The notes beneath the pieces were generated by a model. The model was not told the origin of the DNA and did no database searches. It saw only the letters and a list, made by a program, of their open reading frames with translations. Both the position numbers and the translations under genes were made by a program. DNA of 64,000 nt from an uncultured Muribaculaceae bacterium (lineage in GTDB: Bacteria > Bacteroidota > Bacteroidia > Bacteroidales > Muribaculaceae): assembly GCA_910585285.1 (NCBI GenBank), contig CAJUDL010000005.1:40520-104519 (forward strand), given 5' to 3'. Shown one piece after another: positions 1 through 9,653 of the stretch. Every line of letters begins with the position of its first letter. Position 1 is the first letter of the stretch.

Positions 1-2886
1 TCGTTCACTGCCCGACAGGCATATGAACGCGATATTCAGGCTCCTTCGCAAGAGGGAAGAATGCTCCTCGGCGAAGACTTCCGCACCAATAAATCACAGA
101 AATTCAATTTTTCTCTTCCGGGAATGTCATCAGATGAAGTGACGGCAAGAGTTACCTTTGGAGCCAAGACAACCAACGGATCATCTTCTTTGATAATCAC
201 CGCAAACGGCACACGTCTGCCTTCAACATCTTCCGACAGGATAGATGGGTGCAACGACAGTGAATTCATAAAAACAACATCCACAACCAAATCTTTTAAC
301 ATTGATTCCGAAAATCTGTCGTTATTGATAGATTATTCATATTCAGGAGCACTTTTCACCGCTCGCCTTGACCATATAGAAGTGTTTTATAACCGCAACC
401 TCAACCTGTCTTCCGGTGAATTGCATTTTTATGATACTTTCAACGGAGAGACAGTGGAGATCAGCGGATGCACGACTGAGACTCGAATCTGGGATGTAAC
501 AGACCCATGCAAGGCTATGGAAGTTGATTTCTCTCTTGAAGGGAGCAACGCATATTTCACTCCGCAATCCGGATATCATGAATATGTTGCTTTCAACCCG
601 GCAGCCATCAGCCGCGCAATCACACGGAGCGTCATCGTTAAGAATCAAGACATTCATTCCATGCCAACACCCGATATGGTGATTGTGGCATATGCAGAAT
701 ATGCCTCAGCAGCCAACCGCATCGCGAAGCTGCATGAGGAAACCGATGGTTTCAACGTATTGGTTCTGACTCCCGAATCCATCTATAATGAATTTTCAGG
801 CGGACATCCAGATGTCGGTGCATTCCGCAAGATGTTAAAAATGTGGCATGACCGCGGTGGCGAACGCCGCATCCGCTATTGTCTTCTTTTAGGACGCGGA
901 TCATATGACACAAAGATGGTATCGACAGGAATCCGAGGCGCCGGTTACCGTCCTTTACCTTTGTGGCAATCGCCTACAGGCATTTCGGAATCTTCTGCAT
1001 TCTCCACTGACGATATTATCGGAATGCTTGACGATACCGATGAAGATAATTTCAATATGAGAAGCGCGCAGATGCAGGTTGCAATCGGACGTCTACCGGT
1101 AACGAGCGTCAAGGAAGCGGAAGATATGGCGGCAAAACTTGAGAAATACATAAAGAATCCGACATATGGAGCGTGGCGCAACAGAGTGATGCTTATAGCT
1201 GATGACCAAGACAATGCATTGCATCTCACACAGACCGAAGATGTCTACAAAAGATTATCCGCCAACGCGCCCCATTATCAGTATGAGAAAGTCTATCTTG
1301 ATGCATACCCGCTTGTATCTTCAAGTGTTGGAATGACCTACCCCGCCGCAAAGGAACGCATGATGAGACTCTTCAACGAGGGCGTGATATATACAAATTA
1401 TATCGGACACGCTTCGCCAACTTCATGGACGCATGAGAAACTTCTCACGTGGAACGACATACTTTCCTTCACAAATCCAAATTTCACGTTCTATTATGGA
1501 GCCACCTGCTCTTTTGGCACATGGGACGCAGATAATATAAGTGGAGCGGAAAAACTCGTTCTAAATCCAACAGCAGGATTCATAGGAGCAATATGTCCAA
1601 GTCGAACTGTATATATGTCGCAAAACGGCACTCTCAGCAATTATATGGCAGACTGGATGCTTACATCTGATCCTGACAACGAAGTTTTCCGTGTCGGGGA
1701 TGTTTTTGTAAAAGCAAAGAATTCATATATCGACGACAACAAACTGCGTTATTGCCTTATATCAGATCCGGCACTGCGCATTCCAAAACCATCGAGACTG
1801 GTAGTGGTAGAAAGCATAAACGATGTCAACATCACAACCTCTCTCGAAACACCCGAACTCAAGGCCCTCTCAAAAGTAAGACTCAAGGGGTATGTCGCCA
1901 CTCCTGATGGTGCTACTATTGGAGATTTCAACGGCACCGTAATGATTGATCTTTATGACGCAGAGAAAGCAGTGGTAACGTTAGGCAATGGTAAAGATGG
2001 AGCCGTTCAGACGTATAATGACCGTCAGACCAAGCTTGCCTCAGTATCTGCAAAAGTTGCAAACGGACAATGGGAGGCAACGCTCCTTATGCCGGCAGAA
2101 ATTGAAGGCAATTACAGCCCTGCCCGCATATGCGGCTACGCATGGAGCGATGAAGGTAAAGAGGCACAAGGTTCTACCGAATCTTTATATGTCTATGGTT
2201 ATGAAGAAGTGGAAACACCCGACACGAAAGGTCCGGAAATAAAGACAATGTATCTTAACTATCCGGATTTCACGGAAGGGATGATGGTCAATGCCAATCC
2301 TGTGGTTCATGCTTCATTCACCGACGAGTCGGGTATCAATGTTTCCGAAGCGGGTATCGGCCATAAGATGTCGATTACTCTCGACGGAGACAAAATCTTC
2401 GATGACGTCTATATGTATTATACTCCGGATCCGGAGAATCCTCTCGGAGGATATATCGCATATCCAGTCACCGATCTCGTATCTGGTGAACATACAATAA
2501 AACTTACCGTATACGACAATGCAAACAATGCGTCATCAAAATCTTTGACATTCAGTGTCGGTGCCATCAAGGATCCGGTGATCCGCAACCTTGCCACCGA
2601 CGTGAACCCCGCCTCTACAAGCGTGGTCTTCTCTGTGGCTGTGGATCAGCCCAACACAAAGATGAAATGCCGCCTGGAAGTCTTTGAATTATCAGGTAGA
2701 AGGGTATGGAGTTCCGACGATTCGATACTCAGTGATATGCAAGGCGGCATACAGACACGATGGGATCTTAAAGACGAAGCAGGACGACGCGTGGCAAGAG
2801 GCATATATCTCTATCGCGCAACGGTTGAGACTCCAGATGGAATGTATAGTTCTCAAACCAAAAAGCTCGCTGTGACTGCACAGTAA
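1..2886 (+). CDS. porU: T9SS C25-family sortase PorU (5' partial)
   Basis: The reading frame is open to the left edge, so the N-terminus and signal peptide lie outside the window; the first internal ATG is at 61. PorU is the outer-membrane gingipain-family protein that removes the C-terminal signal of type IX cargo and attaches it to the surface. The C25 catalytic pair is intact: His in YIGHASPTSW (codon 1408-1410) and Cys in GATCSFGTWD (codon 1507-1509), followed by a PorU-like stretch around SGAEKLVLNP. After the peptidase come Ig-like beta domains and a FlgD-like C-terminus (about 2570-2880), as in PorU. The stop overlaps the next ATG as TAATG, so translation is probably coupled to rex. 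PorV is encoded three genes downstream, which supports the assignment. Confidence 0.85.
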   Translation, partial: SFTARQAYERDIQAPSQEGRMLLGEDFRTNKSQKFNFSLPGMSSDEVTARVTFGAKTTNGSSSLIITANGTRLPSTSSDRIDGCNDSEFIKTTSTTKSFNIDSENLSLLIDYSYSGALFTARLDHIEVFYNRNLNLSSGELHFYDTFNGETVEISGCTTETRIWDVTDPCKAMEVDFSLEGSNAYFTPQSGYHEYVAFNPAAISRAITRSVIVKNQDIHSMPTPDMVIVAYAEYASAANRIAKLHEETDGFNVLVLTPESIYNEFSGGHPDVGAFRKMLKMWHDRGGERRIRYCLLLGRGSYDTKMVSTGIRGAGYRPLPLWQSPTGISESSAFSTDDIIGMLDDTDEDNFNMRSAQMQVAIGRLPVTSVKEAEDMAAKLEKYIKNPTYGAWRNRVMLIADDQDNALHLTQTEDVYKRLSANAPHYQYEKVYLDAYPLVSSSVGMTYPAAKERMMRLFNEGVIYTNYIGHASPTSWTHEKLLTWNDILSFTNPNFTFYYGATCSFGTWDADNISGAEKLVLNPTAGFIGAICPSRTVYMSQNGTLSNYMADWMLTSDPDNEVFRVGDVFVKAKNSYIDDNKLRYCLISDPALRIPKPSRLVVVESINDVNITTSLETPELKALSKVRLKGYVATPDGATIGDFNGTVMIDLYDAEKAVVTLGNGKDGAVQTYNDRQTKLASVSAKVANGQWEATLLMPAEIEGNYSPARICGYAWSDEGKEAQGSTESLYVYGYEEVETPDTKGPEIKTMYLNYPDFTEGMMVNANPVVHASFTDESGINVSEAGIGHKMSITLDGDKIFDDVYMYYTPDPENPLGGYIAYPVTDLVSGEHTIKLTVYDNANNASSKSLTFSVGAIKDPVIRNLATDVNPASTSVVFSVAVDQPNTKMKCRLEVFELSGRRVWSSDDSILSDMQGGIQTRWDLKDEAGRRVARGIYLYRATVETPDGMYSSQTKKLAVTAQ

Positions 2887-3557
2887 TGATGCTGTTTAAA
2901 ATTATGATTATGAACGAAGATAACAATCTTATATTGCCGGAACCTACACTTAGAAGGCTTCCGTGGTATCTTGCATATGTGGAGATTCTTAAAGCCAATG
3001 GCGTTGAGAATGTGAGTTCTACCCAGATTTCACGCGCATTGAGCATCGATGCCTCCCAGATTGCTAAAGATTTGTCTTTCCTCAATATAAATGGCAAAAC
3101 AAGAATCGGATATGAAGTCAATGCCCTTGTGGAAGCATTGTCTGACTTTCTTGGCTTCACTCGCTCCCACAAGGCATACGTAATCGGCACCGGAAGTCTT
3201 GGGAAAGCACTGATCCGTGACTCGGGACTCTCGAATTATGGTCTTGAGATTGTGGCTGGTTTTGATGTAAATCCGGAAATTATCTCACGCACGGACCTTG
3301 GTGTGCCAATATATCATATCGACAAAATTTATGAGGTGATGGAAGAAAATCCGGCTTCAATCGGCATTCTGACAGTGCCAGCGCAATCGGCGCAAGAGTG
3401 TGCCGACATAGCGATAGGTGCCGGTATCAAAGCAATCTGGAATTTCTCTCCTTACAGGGTCAAGGTCGCTGAAGGAGTAGTGATGGCAAACACATCGATA
3501 TACGCTCACCTCGCACTTATATTCAATCGTCTTGAAGAAAGACATTCAAGAAATTGA
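2886..3557 (+). CDS. rex: Redox-sensing transcriptional repressor Rex
   Basis: Rex represses fermentation and respiration genes and leaves DNA when NADH binds. The N-terminal winged helix shows the family signature PEPTLRRLPWYLAYV followed by VSSTQISRALSIDASQIAKD. The C-terminal Rossmann domain begins at AYVIGTGSLGKALI (GxGxxG), and the length, about 215-223 residues, is normal. The ATG at 2886 overlaps the porU stop. An ATG at 2910 (MNEDNNLILPEP) gives an N-terminus closer to the family and is a reasonable alternative. Rex sits inside a secretion operon, which is unusual for a metabolic regulator. No Rex operator was recognised in the visible part of this operon. Confidence 0.93.
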   Translation: MMLFKIMIMNEDNNLILPEPTLRRLPWYLAYVEILKANGVENVSSTQISRALSIDASQIAKDLSFLNINGKTRIGYEVNALVEALSDFLGFTRSHKAYVIGTGSLGKALIRDSGLSNYGLEIVAGFDVNPEIISRTDLGVPIYHIDKIYEVMEENPASIGILTVPAQSAQECADIAIGAGIKAIWNFSPYRVKVAEGVVMANTSIYAHLALIFNRLEERHSRN

Positions 3558-3576
3558 CCTCTGCACATCGTTAGAA

Positions 3577-4158
3577 ATGAAGATATTCAATATTATCGGA
3601 AGATACAGTGACGTTCCTGAACAAGAAATCAACTGGCATATGCTGCAGGATTCGACTGTGATTCGTTCTGACAATCCATTTTTTGTTCCTGATTTTGACA
3701 CCGAGTTCCGATTATATCCCTCTTTGGCGATAAGAATCGACAGACTCGGAAAATCCATCGCGCCAAAATTCGCCCACAGATATTATGCGCAAGTAACTCT
3801 TGCAGCTACTGTAAGAGCTGAAAATATACTTTCTGAACTGCGGGCAAAAGGATTGCCATGGGACAAGGCAATATCATTCGACCGCTGCTGCATGCTCGGT
3901 GATTTCAGACCTATAGAAAACATAGACGCGGCAAAGAGAATATTCTTCCATATCGGAGATTGTACACGCGAAATATCTCGCGCCGGATTTAAATCAGACG
4001 TTGACAAAATAATTTCACTTGTAAGTGAAAACAACATACTCAAGATGGGAGATGTCATACTTCTCACAGGAGATGAAACCGGAATAAGACTCGAACCGGG
4101 GCAAAATCTCCATGCTGAAATTGACTCCGACAAACTACTTGAAATCAGAATCAAATGA
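3577..4158 (+). CDS. Degenerate FAH-fold protein (fumarylacetoacetate hydrolase superfamily)
   Basis: The 193-residue protein follows the small FAH family along its length: start MKIFNIIGRY, then NPFFVPDF, RIDRLGKSIAPKFAHRYY and ELRAKGLPWDKAISFD. Family enzymes bind Mg/Mn through an ExE motif and a later Asp and cleave C-C bonds or decarboxylate oxo-acids. Here the ExE position reads LYPSL (about residues 46-50) and the Asp region reads TLAATVRAE (about 74-82), so the metal ligands seem to be gone and catalysis is unlikely. An upstream in-frame ATG at 3532 would overlap rex by 26 bp; I prefer 3577 because it restores the family N-terminus. The stop overlaps the next gene as ATGA. The role is unknown; binding or structural function is a guess. 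Confidence 0.75.
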   Translation: MKIFNIIGRYSDVPEQEINWHMLQDSTVIRSDNPFFVPDFDTEFRLYPSLAIRIDRLGKSIAPKFAHRYYAQVTLAATVRAENILSELRAKGLPWDKAISFDRCCMLGDFRPIENIDAAKRIFFHIGDCTREISRAGFKSDVDKIISLVSENNILKMGDVILLTGDETGIRLEPGQNLHAEIDSDKLLEIRIK

Positions 4159-7100
4159 AAACAAAGCGAATAATTGCATTATCACTTTTATGCCTCGGAA
4201 TGCTGACCTCTTTAACGGCAAAGGGGGAATATACATTCCGGAATGAGTCAAAACTCGCAACGGGGAAATGGATAAAAGTTGAGATAGAATCTACAGGCCT
4301 GTACCAGATACCATATTCAACGCTTCGCGAAATGGGATTTGAAAACCCGGCTGAAGTTGGTGTTTACGGAAAGGGTGGCGGACTTCTTTCCGTGAATTTC
4401 ACATCTGCCAAGGAAGGGATACCCTACACTGACGACATAGATAAGATTGCCGTGATCCATGAAAACGAATCTCTGTATTTCTACGGCAAAGGAGTTGAAG
4501 ACATACAATTTGAAGCAAAAAGTGCACCTCTTTTCAAACGGGGCACACCTAACCTATATTCCAATACCGCCTATTATTTTCTGTCAGACATAGACACGCC
4601 TCTGCTTGCAGCCGAATCTCAGTATGACGGGAATGGTTCCCTACTGAACAGCGGCTGGGGATATATATATCATGAAGCCGATCTGGAACAAAACTCAACA
4701 GGCACCGGACAGCTTTTCTGGGGAGAGAGTTTCCTTGACGGGAAATCCACCCTAAGCTGGACAGTTCCATCACCTTGGCTCGTAACAGGTACTGGCAGAC
4801 TTATGTGCAGACTCTACACATCCCCGGGCTCATCTGTATCGGGCAACATAGAAATCAGCAATGCCGACCAACCCGTTTCGATAAACAGGGCAAAAGGCAA
4901 CAACGATGTATTCTATAACTGTCCTTTAACATTACCTCTCACCTACAACCTCCAGGAGTCAGACAATATGACCCTGAGCATTACAGCCACAGGAAGTGAT
5001 CCTGACTTCCTGAATCTTGATTACTGGCTTCTCTCCTATCAGAAAAAACTTCCAGATGAATCAGATCTAAAGGGGAAGGCGGCAGAACAATACTCATTCT
5101 CATTAACAGCTAACCAGAGCTACAGTTGTCAGCTCGGCAGCGGACTTCGGTTCCTTGATGTCACTGACCCAGGAGCCATCAAACGCGGCAAACGCAATGA
5201 AAGTAATCCCATGATTACCGGATTCACGGCGTCTTCCCCAAGCACATCAGCAATCATATATGATCCCAATGTAAAACAGCTTGAAATCAAAGGTTGGGAA
5301 AAAGTAGAGAATATAAATCTGCATGCATTGAAGGAAGAAGGTGCCGAGCTGCTTATAATCACGGTGCCGCGCTTCCGTTCTTTTGCCGAACGTATCGCCG
5401 GTCTACACCGCGATTACGAAAACATCAAGGTGGCAGTTGCCACTCCTGAAGAGATCTATAATGAATTCTCGTCAGGTATACCGGATCCTATGGCATACCG
5501 CGCCATTGCAAGAATGCTATATGATTCAAAAGGAAGCAGACTCAAGAACATTCTTCTTTTAGGACCAAGCGACAGAAACCTTCGACGCGAAATAGAGGGA
5601 GAAACAAAATTTGATCGTATTATCGGTCTACAACAAGCAACCGTAACTCCCGGACGCGCGGCAAGTCCGGGATATGACTTCTATGGAATCATAATAGATG
5701 AAATTGACGAAGAGAGATTATACACAAATGTAATGAATGTTGGTGTTGGATTGCTGTCATGCGAAACAGACAATGAATGCGAACGCGCCATCCGCAAGAT
5801 AGAGGAGTATCTTTCAGACGACACCCAGGCTTGGCGGGTAAACGAAACTCTGACAGTAGGCGGTTTACACGACAATCACACTCACGACAAGCAGGCTGAA
5901 GATTACGGAAACCTTATACGTAATTACACTGGAATTAGCGGCATGGCGCATACAACAATAGCTGTGGATGCTTACGGGAATAAAGACGCTCAGCGCATGT
6001 TTTCCCAAACACTTGAAAACGGGAAAATATTCTCTGTCTGGTTTGGACATGGAGGTCGCGCTATGCTGGGACAAGACAAGAACTTTTTCACCACTTCCGA
6101 AGCTGTCAGTCTCAAAAACAGTCATCTCGGGTTCATGTATATGGGCGGATGTGACTTTTCTCTGCCCGACATCCGTGCCCGCGGTCTTGGAGAAACTATT
6201 GTGCTCGATTCCGAAAGAGGGATGGCAGGAGCTATTGTCAGCACACGCACGGCATGGTCAAACCAAAATTATGATCTTGGCAAGAGAATACTTGACGGAT
6301 GGCTAAAGCCGGCAAATACCGATGTCTCTCCTACAATAGGAGAGGTATATGCAAAAGCCAAATCAAACGCATCTTCCGCAAACTCTCTTACATTTGTCCT
6401 TGCCGGAGACCCTGCTTTGAAAATACCGTCACCACTGAGAATGGTCAAGATGTCAGACTTTTCCGCTTCGCCAGGTGAAAAGATCATAATAGACGGTTCC
6501 ATTACGGACAAGAATGGCAATCCCGACAATTCATTCAACGGCAAGGTTGTGTTTAAACTTATGGAGCCTGCAATAACGCTAAGATCAAAAGACTACGTTA
6601 CCCACACGGGCACAACTCCGGTAAAAGTGACGACAAACGGAGAAACGACAACTGTATATTATACCCTTGATGTTACATACGACACCAACCTGATCACAGC
6701 CGCGGAAGCGGACGTTGAATCCGGTAAGTTCTCCGTTTCTATGGTTATCCCCAAAGAGACCGCTGCCTTTACGGATCAAAATCTGAAACTCCACGCCGGC
6801 GTATTCGACAAGTCAAGATGGCTCGGAGGATCGGGCGCTGCAACCATATCCATTACAAGTGCTCCATCTGAAAACACACAGATTGACATCGTAGCACCTG
6901 TCGTAAATGCGACATACGACAACAACCGTCAGATTGTTATTGTGGAAGCATCAGATGAAACATCACTCCCGCTTTCTCCATCCGCATATGCCGTAACCCT
7001 TGATGGCAGACCTTCCTCTATGATGACTGAAACATATAATGAGGATGGCAATTCCGGCAAAACATTTTCCGGCTATACGGATATTTATGATCTTGCTGAC

Positions 7101-7469
7101 GGAAAGCATACCTACTCGGTGACTGCAAGAGACATCGCAGGCAACAACGTCACTACTGAAATTGAATTTGTCAAAGAACCCCGCAAAGCGCCTCTTTCCC
7201 TTATTCTCTCTTCTAAAGCTGTGGTTGATGATATCGAAATATGTGTCGAAGGCGATGATAATCCCGGCTCGCTGGAGTATGAAATCCGCAATACAAATGG
7301 CGAAACTGTAATGACCCGTATCGGTGCATTCACATCCATTACTTGGGATTGCCGCGATTCAAAAGGGAACAAAGTTTCACCTGGTCTATACCGCATAAGG
7401 GTTCGCTCTGCAGAGGGATCCGTTTCTACAAAATATTCGGAATGGGCTAATTTTGCAATATTGCAATAA
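4155..7469 (+). CDS. Second C25-family (PorU/gingipain-like) cysteine peptidase
   Basis: The 1104-residue protein has a clear signal peptide (MKTKRIIALSLLCLGMLTSL) and is exported. A long beta-rich N-terminal region is followed by a C25 domain with His632 (FGHGGRAM) and Cys666 (MGGCDFSLPD), so the catalytic pair is present. Ig-like domains and a FlgD-like C-terminus follow (SKGNKVSPGLYRIRV). The organisation matches the upstream PorU, including the shared PEEIYNEFS-type segment, so the two look like diverged paralogues. The surroundings of the catalytic Cys are less PorU-like than in the first copy. It starts by ATGA overlap with the FAH-fold gene and ends 29 bp before porV. It could be a second sortase, a gingipain-like protease or a PorU partner. 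Confidence 0.85.
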   Translation: MKTKRIIALSLLCLGMLTSLTAKGEYTFRNESKLATGKWIKVEIESTGLYQIPYSTLREMGFENPAEVGVYGKGGGLLSVNFTSAKEGIPYTDDIDKIAVIHENESLYFYGKGVEDIQFEAKSAPLFKRGTPNLYSNTAYYFLSDIDTPLLAAESQYDGNGSLLNSGWGYIYHEADLEQNSTGTGQLFWGESFLDGKSTLSWTVPSPWLVTGTGRLMCRLYTSPGSSVSGNIEISNADQPVSINRAKGNNDVFYNCPLTLPLTYNLQESDNMTLSITATGSDPDFLNLDYWLLSYQKKLPDESDLKGKAAEQYSFSLTANQSYSCQLGSGLRFLDVTDPGAIKRGKRNESNPMITGFTASSPSTSAIIYDPNVKQLEIKGWEKVENINLHALKEEGAELLIITVPRFRSFAERIAGLHRDYENIKVAVATPEEIYNEFSSGIPDPMAYRAIARMLYDSKGSRLKNILLLGPSDRNLRREIEGETKFDRIIGLQQATVTPGRAASPGYDFYGIIIDEIDEERLYTNVMNVGVGLLSCETDNECERAIRKIEEYLSDDTQAWRVNETLTVGGLHDNHTHDKQAEDYGNLIRNYTGISGMAHTTIAVDAYGNKDAQRMFSQTLENGKIFSVWFGHGGRAMLGQDKNFFTTSEAVSLKNSHLGFMYMGGCDFSLPDIRARGLGETIVLDSERGMAGAIVSTRTAWSNQNYDLGKRILDGWLKPANTDVSPTIGEVYAKAKSNASSANSLTFVLAGDPALKIPSPLRMVKMSDFSASPGEKIIIDGSITDKNGNPDNSFNGKVVFKLMEPAITLRSKDYVTHTGTTPVKVTTNGETTTVYYTLDVTYDTNLITAAEADVESGKFSVSMVIPKETAAFTDQNLKLHAGVFDKSRWLGGSGAATISITSAPSENTQIDIVAPVVNATYDNNRQIVIVEASDETSLPLSPSAYAVTLDGRPSSMMTETYNEDGNSGKTFSGYTDIYDLADGKHTYSVTARDIAGNNVTTEIEFVKEPRKAPLSLILSSKAVVDDIEICVEGDDNPGSLEYEIRNTNGETVMTRIGAFTSITWDCRDSKGNKVSPGLYRIRVRSAEGSVSTKYSEWANFAILQ

Positions 7470-7498
7470 AAGCGTTAAAATCGAGTTTAACAATTAGG

Positions 7499-8719
7499 AT
7501 GAAAATGAAATATAAAATAGTGTCAATTCTGACAGCGCTACTTCTTGGAGGCGCAGCTGTCAGTGCGAAAAATGACATAAAAGACAACGAGTTCAACCCT
7601 GTGAACACCGGTGTCACCACCCTCTCCATTGCACCTGATGCCAGAGGCAGCTCATTGGGTAATCTTGGAGCCGCCACTGATCCGGATATGAACTCTCAGT
7701 TCTGGAACCCTTCGAAATACGCTTTCGGTTATTCCACGGGAGGATTGTCTCTGTCATATACTCCATGGCTCAGAAAGATTGTCAATGACATCTTTCTTGC
7801 CAATCTTGCCGGATACTGGAAACCGGGAAGCGGTGATAACCAGGCTTTCAGCGCCTCTCTGCGATATTTTTCTCTCGGAGAGGTAACCACCAGCGGATAT
7901 GAAAGCGAAGGGAACGTACAGACCATAAACCCTTATGAGTTTGCAATCGATCTCGGATATTCACGCAAGCTTTCGGAAAAATTCTCAATGGGTGTGGTAT
8001 TACGATATATACTTTCCGACCTGTCATATAATGACACCCAGACCGGAGAATCCAACACCGCTGCATCGGCATTCTCTGTTGATCTTTCGGGATATTTTAC
8101 AACTTATCCAATGATCGGACGCAGTGAATGTCAGTTCTCGTGGGGTTTTGACATATCCAATATCGGTACGAAGGTAAGTTACGATCATGGCGCATCCAAT
8201 GCATTCCTGCCTACCAATCTCCGCCTTGGAGCTAACTTTATGTTTCCGCTTGCTGATTACAACACCCTTGCATTCGGACTCGATCTGAATAAACTGCTTG
8301 TTCCGACCAAACCTCGTCAGAAAGATTATGACACTTCGACTCCTGAAGGGCAACAGGAATATGAGGACGCTCTTGACAAATGGGAGACAATGTCTCCAAT
8401 CACGGGTATCTTCAAAAGTTTCACGGATGCACCCGGCGGTTTCAAGGAAGAGCTTCAGGAAATTGGAGTGAGTTTTGGCGCTGAATACGCCTACAACCAA
8501 CAATTTTTTGTGCGTGCAGGATATAATTACGAACATGCCAATAAGGGAGGCAGAAGCTATTTCGCTTTCGGAGCCGGGTTCTCTCTTAATGTGGTGCAGC
8601 TCGACGCATCATATATGCTCGCAACGGCGCAGAGTTCTCCCCTTGACCAGACCTTGCGTTTCACGCTGACTTTCGACATGGATGGTCTCCGCGACCTCCT
8701 CGGCAAACGAAGAAGATAA
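7499..8719 (+). CDS. porV: T9SS outer-membrane protein PorV
   Basis: PorV is a FadL-like outer-membrane beta-barrel that carries cargo from the translocon to PorU. The 406-residue protein has a signal peptide ending near GAAVSA and the PorV N-terminal signature NPVNTGVTTLSIAPDARG, then NSQFWNPSKYAF and LSYTPWLRKIVNDI. The rest alternates short beta strands and ends in strand-forming aromatic residues. It is the last gene of the porU-rex-FAH-C25-porV series. The 29-bp gap before it holds a small dyad (GTTAAA, 6 nt, TTTAAC at 7474-7491). porU-porV linkage is known in Porphyromonas, so the context supports the call. Confidence 0.93.
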   Translation: MKMKYKIVSILTALLLGGAAVSAKNDIKDNEFNPVNTGVTTLSIAPDARGSSLGNLGAATDPDMNSQFWNPSKYAFGYSTGGLSLSYTPWLRKIVNDIFLANLAGYWKPGSGDNQAFSASLRYFSLGEVTTSGYESEGNVQTINPYEFAIDLGYSRKLSEKFSMGVVLRYILSDLSYNDTQTGESNTAASAFSVDLSGYFTTYPMIGRSECQFSWGFDISNIGTKVSYDHGASNAFLPTNLRLGANFMFPLADYNTLAFGLDLNKLLVPTKPRQKDYDTSTPEGQQEYEDALDKWETMSPITGIFKSFTDAPGGFKEELQEIGVSFGAEYAYNQQFFVRAGYNYEHANKGGRSYFAFGAGFSLNVVQLDASYMLATAQSSPLDQTLRFTLTFDMDGLRDLLGKRRR

Positions 8720-8724
8720 TTTGA

Positions 8725-8795
8725 GGCGTTAGGTTTTAGGCATTAGGCATTATAAACTTTGCCAAAGAGACCTAAGACCTAAAGCCTAAAACCCC
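8725..8795. repeat. Intergenic 7-bp repeat array, inverted arms (TTAGGCA type)
   Basis: The left arm is heptads of the form nTTAGGn (GTTAGGT, TTTAGGC, ATTAGGC). The right arm is the complementary series (CCTAAGA, CCTAAAG, CCTAAAA). GGTTTTAGGC at 8732-8741 pairs exactly with GCCTAAAACC at 8784-8793, so RNA from porV would fold into a hairpin just before lgt. Confidence 0.75.
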
Positions 8796-8801
8796 AATAC
8801 A

Positions 8802-9644
8802 ATGCTAAACATAATATATTGGAATGCTAATCCGATCCTTTTCTCTCTCGGTCCAATCTCAGTGAGATGGTATGGACTGATGTTCGCAATCGGATTCACC
8901 ATCGGTTATTGGCTCGTGGCTAAAATGTTCCGCCACGAAGGAGCTCCTGAAAAATGGCTTGGCACATTGTTGATTTATGTCGTAATCGCAACAATTGTCG
9001 GCTCGCGTCTTGGACACGTTTTCTTTTATGAATGGGGATATTATTCACAACACCCCGCCGAAATATTCAAAATATGGGAGGGAGGACTTGCAAGCCATGG
9101 AGGCACGATTGCCAATATAATAGCCCTTTTCCTCTTCTCTTGGTTTGTTTCCAAGAAACCGGCTTCATGGGTATTCGACAAGATCGTGATAGCAATTGCC
9201 CTTGTGGGTGGACTCATCCGTCTTGGCAATCTTATGAATAGCGAAATATACGGTGGTCCCACCGACCTGCCATGGGGATTCGTATTCCTTCGTAACGGTG
9301 AAACGGTGCCGGCACACCCCACGCAGATCTATGAAGCTCTCTGCTATTTCCTTCTGTTTGGTCTGCTGATGTGGATGTATTGGAAAAAGAATGCGGAAGA
9401 GCGACCCTGGCTGATCACGGGTGTATTCTTTATCGGCATATTTTTCCCCCGTTTCCTCATCGAATACGTGAAGAATGTGCAGGTTCAGTCGGAATATGAA
9501 ATGATTGCAACCTACGGCATGAACCTTGGACAAATGCTCAGCATACCTTTTATTCTTTTAGGCGTATTCCTTGTGATATGGGCGATGACACATCCCCGTC
9601 AACACTTCAAATTCCCCAACAAGTTCGCCGACGAAAAAAAATAA
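8802..9644 (+). CDS. lgt: Prolipoprotein diacylglyceryl transferase Lgt
   Basis: Lgt transfers diacylglycerol from phosphatidylglycerol to the lipobox cysteine of prolipoproteins in the inner membrane. The 280-residue protein has about seven membrane segments. Family motifs are present: HGGTIAN, the signature GGLIRLGNLMNSEIYG, HPTQIYEA and a C-terminal FPRFLIEYVKN. It is separated from porV by a heptad-repeat hairpin and ends 9 bp from the convergent sufS. This genome needs it for lipoproteins such as the PorE-like protein and the small lipoprotein at 62 kb. Confidence 0.95.
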   Translation: MLNIIYWNANPILFSLGPISVRWYGLMFAIGFTIGYWLVAKMFRHEGAPEKWLGTLLIYVVIATIVGSRLGHVFFYEWGYYSQHPAEIFKIWEGGLASHGGTIANIIALFLFSWFVSKKPASWVFDKIVIAIALVGGLIRLGNLMNSEIYGGPTDLPWGFVFLRNGETVPAHPTQIYEALCYFLLFGLLMWMYWKKNAEERPWLITGVFFIGIFFPRFLIEYVKNVQVQSEYEMIATYGMNLGQMLSIPFILLGVFLVIWAMTHPRQHFKFPNKFADEKK

Positions 9645-9653
9645 TAGCAACGA

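Noticed and set aside
7474..7491. Rex operator before porV
   Set aside because: The dyad GTTAAA-N6-TTTAAC has the wrong spacing for the Rex site as I know it; more likely a small hairpin.
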